Positions 44,338 to 53,275 of a stretch of DNA of 64,000 nt are shown here, piece after piece. The first letter of the stretch is position 1; every line of letters begins with the position of its first letter. The stretch lies in NCBI RefSeq assembly GCF_026191725.2, contig NZ_CP120863.1, positions 5,250,001 to 5,314,000 on the forward strand, given 5' to 3'. The DNA is from Roseibium porphyridii (GTDB lineage: Bacteria > Pseudomonadota > Alphaproteobacteria > Rhizobiales > Stappiaceae). The translations under genes were made by a program, and so were the position numbers. The notes beneath the pieces are model-generated. The model had not been told where the DNA came from and did not search any database. It saw only the letters and a program-made list of their open reading frames with translations.

Positions 44338-45051
44338 CTATTCGGAAACAGAAGCTCCGACACCTTCTTCAAACTCAGATGCAGTCTTCTTGCCTTCACG
44401 GTAGTTCTCAAAAACAACAGCGCGACGCGCCTGATCAGACGGTGTCGATGCTCTTGGCGTGATCAGATCAGACGGGTTGTCAACCATCACAGCCAGGTTC
44501 GCCTGAGAAGCACAGCCGAAGTTTTCGTAGTCTGTGTTTTCACCGATGCCACCACCGATGTTTCTCGGCCAGGCACCACATTTTCCTGCAGTCGCCTGCA
44601 TTCGCGCGTAGGAAAGGCGAATTGGAGCATCCGCAGAGGGGTCCTGCACTGCGTAAGTACGCGTGCTGATCTTAGACCGGCTCAATCCACCGTCTTGCAG
44701 GGCTTTGCGGATGTCAGGCGTTACCGCATGAACAGCGACGTCATTTGCACCCCCTGAAGGCACCAGAATTTCGACGGCACCATTACCCTTGTTACGGGAT
44801 TCGGCCGCGAATGCAGAAATCGTGTGTTCGATTGGGCCGTAAAGGTTTCGTGTGTTTCGACCGATAGGAAGATCGAGGGTTTCGGGCTCTTCGGTGATCA
44901 CAATGGGATGGCGCAGGCGATAATCGTTGGAAGCCAAAAGGCCGTCCGGATTTTGTGACTGACTCTGACAGCCCACGATCGTCAGACAACCGAGGAAGAC
45001 AAGAACAGGCTTTGATACGGCTGCAAACCGGACTTTCGTTTGTTTACTCAT
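44338..45051 (-). CDS. cpaD: CpaD family pilus assembly lipoprotein
   Basis: 237 residues from ATG 45051; the frame extends to 45111 but the signal sequence begins at 45051 (MSKQTKVRFAAVSKPVLVF). The lipobox is LTIVGC, and the mature protein is periplasmic. The family segment DYENFGCASQANLAVMVDNP is near the C-terminal third. CpaD works with the CpaC secretin in the outer-membrane part of the pilus. It lies 10 bases after cpaC. Confidence 0.92.
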   Translation of the reverse strand: MSKQTKVRFAAVSKPVLVFLGCLTIVGCQSQSQNPDGLLASNDYRLRHPIVITEEPETLDLPIGRNTRNLYGPIEHTISAFAAESRNKGNGAVEILVPSGGANDVAVHAVTPDIRKALQDGGLSRSKISTRTYAVQDPSADAPIRLSYARMQATAGKCGAWPRNIGGGIGENTDYENFGCASQANLAVMVDNPSDLITPRASTPSDQARRAVVFENYREGKKTASEFEEGVGASVSE

Positions 45052-45061
45052 CCGTCCGTCC

Positions 45062-46468
45062 TCACTTGTAGATGAAGCCGACCTGGCCGTGATACGTGCC
45101 GGCCACGTCACCAGTCGGGTTGTAGATTTTGTTCAACCGATTCAGGAAAATCGTCTCTGCATCAGAAGCCGGTAAAAGGTTCTTGTCTGGCCGCACCATT
45201 TTGCTCGCGGCAACGGGACGAACCACATAAGGGGTTACGAACACCGCCAATTCGGTCTGGTCCCGCAAGAAATCACGGCTTTTGAACAGTGCTCCCAAGA
45301 TTGGAATCTGCATCAATCCCGGCACTCCCTCAACCGCTTGCGAATAGGACTCCTTGAGCAGCCCCGCCATGACCAGAGTTCCACCTGATGGCAGTTCCAT
45401 GGTTGATTCTGCGCGGCGGACTTTCAGGGCGGAAATTGTGATACCGCCTGCGGAGACAGCGCCTTCGTTACTGAGTTCACTGACTTCGGTTTTAACGCGA
45501 AGGCTAATTCTGCCGCCGGAGAGAACAACAGGTGTGAAATCGAGGCCAACACCGAACTTCTTGAACTCTACCGAGATTTCCCCGTCATCGCGAGAAATCG
45601 GGATCGGGAATTCACCGCCTGCCAGGAAACTCGCATTTTCACCGGAGATGGCCGTTAGTGTTGGTTCTGCCAGGGTTCGAATGACACCCTCGCGCTGAAG
45701 CATCTGAACCTGGGCCGTGATGTTGCTTGCACCACTAATAAACTGTGTGCCGCCCGTCGCCTGATTGACGATGGAGGGGTTGACAGTGAAATTGGGAAGA
45801 CTTGAAAAGAATGGGGTAAAACTTCCGGTTCCTACGGATCCAGAGAATTGAACACCGAGCTGCTTGATGATGGTACGCTCGACCTCGGCAACAGTGACTT
45901 TCAGGTGGACTTGGTCCTTACCCTCAACAGCGATGAGGTTCACAACAGCTTTCGCTGAGTCAGCACCTTGAAATTTCGCAGCTATGTCAGCAGCCTGTTG
46001 AGCTTCAAGCGTGCTTTTGGCGGAACCACTTAGTACCACATTTCCATTCACTGATTCTGCAGAAATTCTACTTCCAGGGATCAGTTTTCGAATAATCCGG
46101 GTCAGATCTGACGTATCTTTTTCAACTCGAATATTGAAACTTGCAAGTTCGCGGCCGCTGCGACTGAAGAGAACCAGTCTTGATTGTCCCGCCGTGTTGC
46201 CGATGACGAATATCCTGCGAGGTGTTCTTAGAACCGCATCAGCAATTTCCGGATTGGACACCAGTACATCAGCTGCATCTTCTGCAAGATTAACGACAAC
46301 GGAGCGCCCGACACCCACGTTTAGGATGCGACCGCTTGCTCTCTCCCCAGCAGCTATATGGACCTGGCTCGGAAAGTTCCCTTCAGCCAGTGCCGTGCTT
46401 GCCGGAATCGCGACCGAAGCTCCCAACAGCAAAGCTGCCGCTGCAAATTTGACTATCTGCTTTTTCAT
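45062..46468 (-). CDS. cpaC: pilus secretin CpaC/RcpA
   Basis: 468 residues from ATG 46468, preceded by GAGGGG and giving a normal signal peptide (MKKQIVKFAAAALLLGASVA to about ALAEG). ATG 46510 would overlap the cpaB stop. The pilus N-domain (about 35-105) and a BON-like segment (about 110-170) are followed by the secretin domain (about 230-410), with VPGLMQIPILGALFKSR and ELAVFVTPYVV. It forms the outer-membrane channel. Confidence 0.94.
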   Translation of the reverse strand: MKKQIVKFAAAALLLGASVAIPASTALAEGNFPSQVHIAAGERASGRILNVGVGRSVVVNLAEDAADVLVSNPEIADAVLRTPRRIFVIGNTAGQSRLVLFSRSGRELASFNIRVEKDTSDLTRIIRKLIPGSRISAESVNGNVVLSGSAKSTLEAQQAADIAAKFQGADSAKAVVNLIAVEGKDQVHLKVTVAEVERTIIKQLGVQFSGSVGTGSFTPFFSSLPNFTVNPSIVNQATGGTQFISGASNITAQVQMLQREGVIRTLAEPTLTAISGENASFLAGGEFPIPISRDDGEISVEFKKFGVGLDFTPVVLSGGRISLRVKTEVSELSNEGAVSAGGITISALKVRRAESTMELPSGGTLVMAGLLKESYSQAVEGVPGLMQIPILGALFKSRDFLRDQTELAVFVTPYVVRPVAASKMVRPDKNLLPASDAETIFLNRLNKIYNPTGDVAGTYHGQVGFIYK

Positions 46469-46506
46469 TGCGCCCCTCACACTGGACGTTCCTTTGTCAC
46501 CGGGAT

Positions 46507-47274
46507 TCATTGCGCACCTGCCTGGCTCGTTACGCCGTATTTGACGTAGCTGACACCGCGACGTCGGGAATTGTCCGCTTCCGCATCATCTGCCGAATCT
46601 TGGGCGCTCCGCAGCGCCAGATCTATCGTCCCGACCTGCTGCGATTGAGCTACGATTTCCGATTCAGCCAGAGTTAATTCGAGAGTTGCCGTTTTCTTTG
46701 GCGAAAGATTTTTTTGGTCTTGTTCGCCTGCAGTTGTGCTGTCGATGGCCAGAACTCTGATATTTTCTAGAATTGTCTCACTAAGTGCACCACCAGCGTC
46801 CGACGATCGCGTCAGAATGACGTCTACTTTGTCACCTGGTAAGATGAACCCACCTGCGGTGGTTTCAGCTTCCACACTGACAGCGATTGCTCTCTTTCCT
46901 TTCGGGAGGATCGCTGCCATGAAACCTTTATCCGTATTGATCAATCGCTCTGGGCGAACAGGTTCCCCTGCAAAAATCGGCACTCGCGCGATTCGGCCTT
47001 GATACTCGGTATCAGCGGAAGGATTCGATTTTTCGGTCACGGCCCCAAGTGGAACCGTGTCTTCTGGCCAATCGGCCCACGAAAGATCTTCTTCCGTTAG
47101 CTTTCCGCCAAGGCTTATGTCCTTTGCCGCTACCAGAACCTTGGAATTCTTTTCTGAAACAGGTTCTTGAACGATTTGCGGCTCACTCTCGCCGCCGGAG
47201 GACATGACCAAGCGGAAAGCGATGAAGCCGGCAACCACAGCGATTGCCAAAACAAATATGCGTGCCAGTTTCAT
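46507..47274 (-). CDS. cpaB: CpaB/RcpC family pilus assembly protein
   Basis: 255 residues from ATG 47274; 47280 and 47295 are possible in-frame alternatives. One N-terminal membrane helix (LARIFVLAIAVVAGFIAFRL), then a SAF domain (about 45-110, VLVAAKDISLGGKLTEEDL) and the RcpC domain (about 115-245). CpaB is a periplasmic factor that helps secretin function and may bind cell wall. First gene of the seven-gene operon, sharing an ATGA overlap with the alternative cpaC start. Confidence 0.9.
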   Translation of the reverse strand: MKLARIFVLAIAVVAGFIAFRLVMSSGGESEPQIVQEPVSEKNSKVLVAAKDISLGGKLTEEDLSWADWPEDTVPLGAVTEKSNPSADTEYQGRIARVPIFAGEPVRPERLINTDKGFMAAILPKGKRAIAVSVEAETTAGGFILPGDKVDVILTRSSDAGGALSETILENIRVLAIDSTTAGEQDQKNLSPKKTATLELTLAESEIVAQSQQVGTIDLALRSAQDSADDAEADNSRRRGVSYVKYGVTSQAGAQ

Positions 47275-47295
47275 GACCATTACCCAATAATTCAC

Positions 47296-47516
47296 TGCGC
47301 TTTTGCGCTACCTCGCGTAGTGTGCGGGTGAATTGGTCAAAACATGGTTAACCAGATCTGCATGTTTTTGGTTAATTTCTGTTAACTTTACTAAATAACT
47401 TATTAAAAGAGTGCATTTTGCACTTCAAAAGCCAGAAATCTCGCCTGTTTTTACCTTGCGAGATTTTGAAACTTTATTTGATGAAGAAAATTGCGGATCA
47501 GAAAGGTCTGATTCTC
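47296..47516. promoter_or_regulatory. promoter region of the cpaB operon with CtrA-like site
   Basis: A 221-base AT-rich gap between cpaB and cpaA, both on the minus strand. ATGGTTAA at 47344-47351 is the complement of the CtrA half site TTAACCAT and lies about 70 bases before the cpaB start. GTTAATTTCTGTTAAC follows at 47371, with two TTAA spaced by six bases rather than seven. Binding is inferred. Confidence 0.4.
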
Positions 47517-48023
47517 TTAGCCGATCAGCTGGAACCAAGCTGTGTGCGAATAGATTTGCAAACCAGCTATCGCAATGGCAACACCGTAAGGGATTCCGCT
47601 TTTGCTGTCATGCAAACGCAAAAACCAGTCTTGCTGAAACAGAAGTGTCGGCACGATCAGCTTTTGCCGCATCAGCAACATACCGACAGTCAACACCATC
47701 CCGTATATGGCGACAAGCACGGCGAAGGCGGCAAGCTCAGGCGTAAATCCGATCCAAAGTGCAATGGCACTTATGAACTTCACGTCGCCACCACCCATCC
47801 AGTTAAATGCGAAAAACACAAAACAAGGGACGAAAAACACTGCCATTCCCAGCGCATGCAAACCCCAGGCCTGCATGGGAAGCCCCGTCGCAAGCGCCAG
47901 AATGCAAAACCCGGCGACAAGAAGAATAGCGACACGGTTCTGGATCGTCATGGTCAACAGATCCGAGATGCCTCCAAAGGCAACCAACATCGGGAAAATC
48001 ACTAGAACAGCTGCTTGGATCAT
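47517..48023 (-). CDS. cpaA: prepilin peptidase CpaA/TadV (A24 family)
   Basis: A 168-residue membrane protein with about five helices. The two catalytic aspartates are placed: one in GGISDLLTMTIQN (near residue 21) and one in the MGGGDVKFISA motif (GxGD, near residue 79). It cuts the leader of Flp pilin and of TadE/TadG pseudopilins at the inner membrane. No N-methylation domain is present, as usual for TadV. It lies 148 bases after flp, beyond the flp terminator. Confidence 0.92.
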   Translation of the reverse strand: MIQAAVLVIFPMLVAFGGISDLLTMTIQNRVAILLVAGFCILALATGLPMQAWGLHALGMAVFFVPCFVFFAFNWMGGGDVKFISAIALWIGFTPELAAFAVLVAIYGMVLTVGMLLMRQKLIVPTLLFQQDWFLRLHDSKSGIPYGVAIAIAGLQIYSHTAWFQLIG

Positions 48024-48104
48024 TTCGAACCCGTCAATACAGTATTTTCATTGGACTGATGGTCGCAGACATTCGTTAAGAACGCGCAAAGGGCGGCTCA
48101 AATG

Positions 48105-48130
48105 AAAAACGGGCGGTAAACCGCCCGTTT
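48105..48130 (-). terminator. rho-independent terminator of flp
   Basis: Perfect 10-bp arms AAACGGGCGG (48107-48116) and CCGCCCGTTT (48121-48130) with a 4-base loop. On the minus strand it ends in a T-run (complement of AAAAA at 48105-48109). It separates flp from cpaA and would allow high pilin transcription on its own. Confidence 0.85.
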
Positions 48131-48171
48131 CACGTTTCAAGACGTCGGCGCCAAAGCGCCGTTCCGGTCCA

Positions 48172-48357
48172 TTACTTGATGGCGGTGTCAGCAGTCTTCA
48201 GAGTTGTCGAGATGGACGTGAAGATAGCGGACAAAGACGTACCGGTTGCAGTCACAGCAGCGAGAATGATGATGGACAGCAGGCCAGCAATCAGGCCGTA
48301 TTCAATAGCAGTTGCGCCAGATTCGTCTTTTACGAAACGGTTGATAAGAGATTTCAT
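48172..48357 (-). CDS. flp: Flp type IVb major pilin
   Basis: 61 residues, the usual size of Flp pilins. A short basic leader (MKSLINRFVKDESG) ends at the prepilin cleavage site between Gly and Ala, before ATAIEYGLIAGLLSIIIL with the family Glu-Tyr pair at mature positions 5-6. It is cut by CpaA and assembled into bundled adhesive Tad pili. It is the only major pilin gene in the window and is monocistronic, followed by a strong terminator. Confidence 0.94.
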   Translation of the reverse strand: MKSLINRFVKDESGATAIEYGLIAGLLSIIILAAVTATGTSLSAIFTSISTTLKTADTAIK

Positions 48358-48877
48358 GTTTTTGCTCCAAGTACCACTTAGTTGACAGCTTCAAAAGCCC
48401 GCCGGATCTTTTGTTAGTCCGATCGGACATGAGCTCACCCTAGGACAGAGAGCTTTCCAACCAGTTAAATTTGACATCTATCTTTGTGAAAGTCGCCACA
48501 AATACATCTATAGTTAATAATGAGTATAGATAAAAAATAGTTAATCTGGAATTTGAATCATTTAATATTCAATATATTACATACTTTTGGTGCGCATATT
48601 TCATGTTTTACTTACAATTCATCAGCCGGAACGGCGTCACCTTCATTTTTATGGAATATCAACTCAAAATGAATCAAACAATTGTCTCAAGGTCAATTCA
48701 TTAAACCTGGGCAACGGAATTGATTGCTGTCCAACTCAAAATCGACCGTGATCTGTTCTTCTTTAAATGCATGCGAAACTCGCAAGCAATTCTGAAATTC
48801 GAGCGCCGTTAGCAGATCGTTCACCACGTTTGTTGCATGATATCGCGAGAAAAGCCCGATATGGAGTACCCATAGGC
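48358..48877. promoter_or_regulatory. AT-rich divergent region between flp and the secretin N-domain gene
   Basis: 520 bases without a supported gene. The 48470-48700 part is markedly AT-rich. ATCTATA-N12-TATAGAT (48506-48531) is a 7-bp inverted repeat roughly midway between the two starts. Promoters for flp (minus) and the plus-strand tad group must lie here; exact boxes were not assigned. Confidence 0.45.
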
Positions 48878-49342
48878 ATGTTTAAGAAGCTGATCAAATG
48901 GACGAGCCTGTTCGCATTTGTGTTTCAAGCTGGCGTCGCTATCGCCCAAGATGGGCCAGTCATGGTCACCGTCGACCGTGCAAAGGTCTTCCGCATTGAC
49001 GATGGCGCATCTGCCGTTATCGTCGGAAATCCCTTCATTGCCGATGTTTCAATGTTTGACCAAAACACGGTCGTCATTACCGGTAAGAGTTACGGCACGA
49101 CTAACCTTGTCATTCTCGACGAGAACAACAAGCCGATTGTTGACGAAATCATTACGGTTCGCGCGTCTGAAGAAGGTGTTGTCTCCGTTTACAAAAAATC
49201 CTCTCGCATGACGTTGTCCTGTAGTCCAACCTGCGAACCAACGCTTCGTCTCGGGGACAACAACGACGCCTTCAAGCAGACCGCCGAACAAGCAACCGCC
49301 CGCAACGAGCTCGCCGTTCAGGCGGCCGGCGGCGGGTCTTGA
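48878..49342 (+). CDS. stand-alone pilus/secretin N-terminal domain protein
   Basis: 154 residues from ATG 48878, where a signal peptide begins (MFKKLIKWTSLFAFVFQAGV, cleaved near AIA-QDG); the frame reaches 48767 without a start signal. The mature part is one T2SS/T3SS pilus N-domain (MVTVDRAKVFRIDDGASAV, NPFIADVSMFDQNTVVITGK) equal to the N-domain of CpaC, with no secretin domain. A C-terminal segment has CSPTC, a possible disulfide. It is the first gene of a plus-strand group with tadE and tadG and is probably a periplasmic accessory of the CpaC channel. Confidence 0.83.
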   Translation: MFKKLIKWTSLFAFVFQAGVAIAQDGPVMVTVDRAKVFRIDDGASAVIVGNPFIADVSMFDQNTVVITGKSYGTTNLVILDENNKPIVDEIITVRASEEGVVSVYKKSSRMTLSCSPTCEPTLRLGDNNDAFKQTAEQATARNELAVQAAGGGS

Positions 49343-49367
49343 GTTTTGATTCTGGAGTCTTAGTGAC

Positions 49368-49925
49368 ATGCGTTTGAGTAAAAGAAATACAATGCCACGT
49401 TTTAGGCGACGTTTCTTTTCTATCCGCAAAGACGAAAGCGGTGCGACAGCGATAGAGTTCGGTCTCGTCGCAATTCCGTTTTTTCTGATCCTGTTCGGAA
49501 TTGTTGAAGTCGGTCTCATTCACATGGTGAACCGAATGCTGGACAATGCTGTCATCGAAGCGTCGAGAATGATCAGGACTGGCCAAGCGCAAACATCTGG
49601 TTTCGGCGCCGACGATTTCGAAGGTGAAATTTGCAACGCCCTGCCAGCCTTCCTTTGCAGCACAGAACGCATTGTCGTCGTTGTCGATCAGATTGACAGC
49701 TTTTCGGCCGCAGCTTCAACGAACGACATGTACGATGCCGATGGCGACCTCGTCGAAGATTCTAGCTACACCGCTGAAGCCAACAATTCTGGTGAAATTG
49801 TCATGGTGAATGTCGTGTACCGCTGGCCAATGATCACGTCCCTGCTGTCGCTTAACCTAGCTGACCATGGAACCGAACGTCATCTCACATCAACATTGGT
49901 GTTTCGAAATGAACCGTGGGAATAG
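49368..49925 (+). CDS. tadE: TadE-like pseudopilin
   Basis: 185 residues. The leader has the prepilin-type site KDESGATAIEFGLVAIPFFL, with cleavage after Gly and Glu at mature position 5, as in Flp pilin. The remainder is an extracytoplasmic domain with two Cys (EICNALPAFLC). It is processed by the CpaA/TadV peptidase and joins the pilus as a minor component. It starts 25 bases after the secretin N-domain gene and ends one base before the next start. Confidence 0.88.
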   Translation: MRLSKRNTMPRFRRRFFSIRKDESGATAIEFGLVAIPFFLILFGIVEVGLIHMVNRMLDNAVIEASRMIRTGQAQTSGFGADDFEGEICNALPAFLCSTERIVVVVDQIDSFSAAASTNDMYDADGDLVEDSSYTAEANNSGEIVMVNVVYRWPMITSLLSLNLADHGTERHLTSTLVFRNEPWE

Positions 49926-49926
49926 C

Positions 49927-50520
49927 ATGAACGCTCGCAGGCCTAACCCTGCACAGACGATAGTCTCCATCTGGCGTAGGCTTCAGGTCGACACCCGTGC
50001 TGTTTCTGCAGTTGAGTTTGCTCTGATCCTCCCGTTGATGCTGATCATTCTAATCGGCATGGAGGAAGCTACGGGAGCCCTGAATCAGGACCGCAAAGTC
50101 AGCCGTATCGCAAACTCCGTTACCGACCTTGTCGCCCAAGCACAGACTGTCGACAAGAACGATCTTCAGGGCATTATGGATCTAGGCGAAAAGATCTTGA
50201 CCCCCTACCCCGCTGATACTCTGGATATTGTGCTAGCGAGTGTTACCTTTGACGAAGACGGCGATGCCTCCGTTGACTGGAGTTTAAACAAGTCAGGCGG
50301 CGAACCATGGGCACCAGGAGCTGTGCCCCCGGTAACACTTCCGGGCACTGTCTCTGTCGCGAACACATCCATAGTCGTTGGACAAGTGAGCCTAACTTAT
50401 ACACCGACCTTTGCCGGAATCTTCACCGAGGTCTTTGACCGTGACTCTGCCATAGACCTAGGCGACACCTATTATCTACGGCCGCGTCTGACCAACACCG
50501 TTGCCTGTTCCGATTGTTGA
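49927..50520 (+). CDS. TadE/TadG-like minor pseudopilin
   Basis: 197 residues from ATG 49927, with GGGA upstream; ATG 49909, which overlaps tadE, is an alternative. The pseudopilin segment is RAVSAVEFALILPLMLIILIG, with the Glu at the usual place and a following helix. The rest is predicted extracytoplasmic, with a C-terminal CSDC. TadF/TadG-type proteins are minor pilins of the Tad machine. It is the last gene of the plus-strand pilus group. Confidence 0.82.
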   Translation: MNARRPNPAQTIVSIWRRLQVDTRAVSAVEFALILPLMLIILIGMEEATGALNQDRKVSRIANSVTDLVAQAQTVDKNDLQGIMDLGEKILTPYPADTLDIVLASVTFDEDGDASVDWSLNKSGGEPWAPGAVPPVTLPGTVSVANTSIVVGQVSLTYTPTFAGIFTEVFDRDSAIDLGDTYYLRPRLTNTVACSDC

Positions 50521-50656
50521 CAACAGGCAGTATCAGCTTGCTTTGAGCAGCAGCAACGGCAATTTACTCATCCCACTTGTTTCGTCATACAATCCCGCTA
50601 CTCTCCCGCAGGATGTTGCGTTGCAATACGCAATTTGAACTCGGGAACATTAGTCG

Positions 50657-52069
50657 ATGGCGACAAACAAGACGTATGAACAGATCGAGATTGGTGATAC
50701 GGCCGAGATTGTCCGGGAGTGTTCATCCAACGATCTCCTGGTTTTTGCCCACGCCTCGGGAAATCGCAATCCAATTCATTTACCCGATACCGATTGGACC
50801 GGAGACGGCAAGATCGACAAACCGATGGCCCCAGCCATGTGGGTTGGCGGCCTCGCGTCTGCCGTACTTGGCAACATTCTGCCCGGCCCAGGCAGCGTCT
50901 ATAAGGCCCAGTCCTTCCGTTTCCTGGGTCGTGCGGCTGTCGGTGACAAACTGACCGTCAAAGTGACTGCCACCGAGAAACGGCCTGACAATATCGTTCT
51001 CTTTGACATGTCCGTCACCCGCGAAGACGGCGTCAGACTTGTTGAGGGTATTTCCGAAGTCCGCGCCCCGACGGAAACAATTGAATTCGATGCCAGCGAA
51101 ATTCCTGCGCTTCTTGTCCAACGACATCGCCATTTCAATCGGATGATTGAGTTGGCCAAAACCCTGCCAGCCTTGCCGACCGCAGTCGCGGCGCCCGATG
51201 ATCCGAACTCGCTGGAAGGTGCCCTCCTAGCTGCAAGGGAGGGGTTGATCGATCCTGTCTTGATCGGCGCAAGAGACCGGATTGAAACCGCAGCAAACGA
51301 ACTGAATGAAGATATCAGCCAATTTGAGCTGATTGATATCGAAGACGAGTCTGAAGCGGCCGGACGCGCGGTAGAAATGGTTCATGAAGGGCGGGTCAAG
51401 GCGGTCATGAAAGGCCACCTTCACACCGATCACCTGCTGAAACATGTGGTCAAGCGAGACGGAGGCCTCAGAACCAAACGTCGGATCAGCCACGTATTTG
51501 TCATGGATATTCCAGGACGCAAAACGCCGGTGCTGATTTCGGACGCAGCGATCAACATTTCGCCTGACCTCAACACCAAGGTCGACATTACACAAAACGC
51601 GATTGATGCGGCGCGGTCGCTCGGTTTGGACACACCCCGTGTCGGCATTTTGTCCGCAATCGAAACCGTCAATCCCGCCATCCCTTCCAGCCTTGATGCA
51701 GCGGTTCTTTCAAAGATGGCCGAGCGAGGCCAAATCAGCGGGGCCGTTGTGGATGGTCCTCTCGCAATGGACAACGCAATCGATGTCCAGGCGGCACGGA
51801 CAAAGGGTATCACCTCGCTGGTCGCCGGACACGCAGAAGTCCTGATCGTGCCTAATCTGGAATCCGGTAACATGCTGGCCAAGGAGCTCACATTCATCGC
51901 CCACGCAGAAGCCGCTGGCCTTGTCATAGGGGCAAAGGTTCCGGTCATGCTGACCAGTCGCGCGGATGACGGCCGTGCCCGCCTCGCATCCTGCGCGTTG
52001 GCAATGCTTTATGTGCATTGGCAGAAGAACGGCCTTCCAGCCGGAATGCTCGACCGCGAGGAAGAGTGA
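50657..52069 (+). CDS. fused MaoC-like hydratase / phosphate acetyl- or butyryltransferase
   Basis: 470 residues with two domains. The N-terminal MaoC-like hot-dog domain (about 10-140) has VFAHASGNRNPIHLPD (hydratase motif) and the MAPAMWVGGLASAVLG segment. The C-terminal phosphotransacylase domain (about 155-465) has VKAVMKGHLHTDHL, ISDAAINISPDL and VVDGPLAMDNAID. This fusion is annotated as bifunctional enoyl-CoA hydratase/phosphate acetyltransferase. It converts acyl-CoA to acyl phosphate for the acetate kinase encoded next. Stop and the ackA GTG start overlap. The true acyl preference (acetyl, butyryl or other) is not readable from sequence. Confidence 0.9.
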   Translation: MATNKTYEQIEIGDTAEIVRECSSNDLLVFAHASGNRNPIHLPDTDWTGDGKIDKPMAPAMWVGGLASAVLGNILPGPGSVYKAQSFRFLGRAAVGDKLTVKVTATEKRPDNIVLFDMSVTREDGVRLVEGISEVRAPTETIEFDASEIPALLVQRHRHFNRMIELAKTLPALPTAVAAPDDPNSLEGALLAAREGLIDPVLIGARDRIETAANELNEDISQFELIDIEDESEAAGRAVEMVHEGRVKAVMKGHLHTDHLLKHVVKRDGGLRTKRRISHVFVMDIPGRKTPVLISDAAINISPDLNTKVDITQNAIDAARSLGLDTPRVGILSAIETVNPAIPSSLDAAVLSKMAERGQISGAVVDGPLAMDNAIDVQAARTKGITSLVAGHAEVLIVPNLESGNMLAKELTFIAHAEAAGLVIGAKVPVMLTSRADDGRARLASCALAMLYVHWQKNGLPAGMLDREEE

Positions 52070-53247
52070 TCGTGGTTCCGGTTATCCTCGTCCTGAATTC
52101 CGGTTCTTCTTCAATCAAGTTTTCGCTCTACTCTGGTAAGTGCGAGCAACTCAAAGGACAGATCTCGGGGTTGGGTGCCGAGCCTCATCTTGCGCTGGTA
52201 TCTCATGCCTCCGGTCTGACAATTGACCGCAACCTTCAAGACGACGAAGGAACAAGCCACAAGACGGCGCTGGCTGCCCTCCTACCCATTCTTGAACGAG
52301 AGCTTGGTGGTCGTCCGGTTGACGCCGTTGGTCACCGGGTTGTCCATGGAGGCGTTTATCACACCAGCCCCTTGAAGATAACCGACACAGTTCTTCAGGA
52401 TCTCAAGGCGCTCGAACCCTTGGCGCCGCTGCATCAACCTCACAACCTTGCCGGTGTGGAAGCCGCGCGCGCGGCATTTCCAGGCGCTTTGCAAACTGCA
52501 TGTTTCGATACTGCCTTCCACCGCAAGCATCCGTGGGTCAACGATACATTCGCTCTTCCCAGATCTCTTTATGACGAAGGTGTCCGTCGATACGGGTTTC
52601 ATGGGCTTTCCTATGAGTTCATCTGCAGTCATTTGAAGGAGACACGTCCAGACGTTTTCCGAGGCAGGGTTGTTGTCGCCCACTTGGGAAATGGCGCGTC
52701 CATGTGTGCCATCCGTGATGGCCAAAGCATCGGATCGACAATGGGCTTTACGGCACTGGACGGGTTACCGATGGGCACGCGATGCGGCCAACTCGACCCG
52801 GGCGTCGTCCTTTATCTTTTGACCACCAAAGGCATGAGCGCTGACGCAGTCTCAGATCTGCTCTACAAGAACTCCGGTCTCAAGGGCCTGTCCGGCATCA
52901 GCCAGGACATGCGCAGGTTAAGCGAAAGCACCGATCCGCGCGCCGCCGAGGCAATCGACTATTTCGTGTTTCGCATTCGGCGTGAACTTGGTGCCATGGC
53001 AGCAGTCCTGAACGGTCTGGACACGCTCGTATTCACAGGCGGAATCGGCGAAAACGCAGCGCTCATCCGGAAGCGTGTGTGTGCAGAGCAGGATTGGCTC
53101 GGCATGTTGATTGATGAGGCTCGAAACAAAGCGCGGGAAGAAGACATTTCCGCCGCCACTTCTCAGATCAAGGTACTGGTCATTCCAACCAATGAAGAAG
53201 AAATGATCCGTCGACACACGGAAACACTCTTGAAGGCGGCACTCTAA
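52066..53247 (+). CDS. ackA: acetate kinase family protein
   Basis: About 393 residues from GTG 52066, overlapping the upstream stop; GTG 52072 is also possible. GAGGAAGA is just before. ASKHA-fold kinase motifs are present: LVLNSGSSSIKFSLY at the N terminus, VVAHLGNGASMCAI (phosphate loop), MGTRCGQLDPG, and the adenosine site TGGIGENAALIRKRV. It makes ATP and acetate (or another short acid) from acyl phosphate. Translationally coupled to the phosphotransacylase. Confidence 0.92.
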   Translation: MIVVPVILVLNSGSSSIKFSLYSGKCEQLKGQISGLGAEPHLALVSHASGLTIDRNLQDDEGTSHKTALAALLPILERELGGRPVDAVGHRVVHGGVYHTSPLKITDTVLQDLKALEPLAPLHQPHNLAGVEAARAAFPGALQTACFDTAFHRKHPWVNDTFALPRSLYDEGVRRYGFHGLSYEFICSHLKETRPDVFRGRVVVAHLGNGASMCAIRDGQSIGSTMGFTALDGLPMGTRCGQLDPGVVLYLLTTKGMSADAVSDLLYKNSGLKGLSGISQDMRRLSESTDPRAAEAIDYFVFRIRRELGAMAAVLNGLDTLVFTGGIGENAALIRKRVCAEQDWLGMLIDEARNKAREEDISAATSQIKVLVIPTNEEEMIRRHTETLLKAAL

Positions 53248-53275
53248 CAAGTTGACTCTCAAAATACTCGATTAT

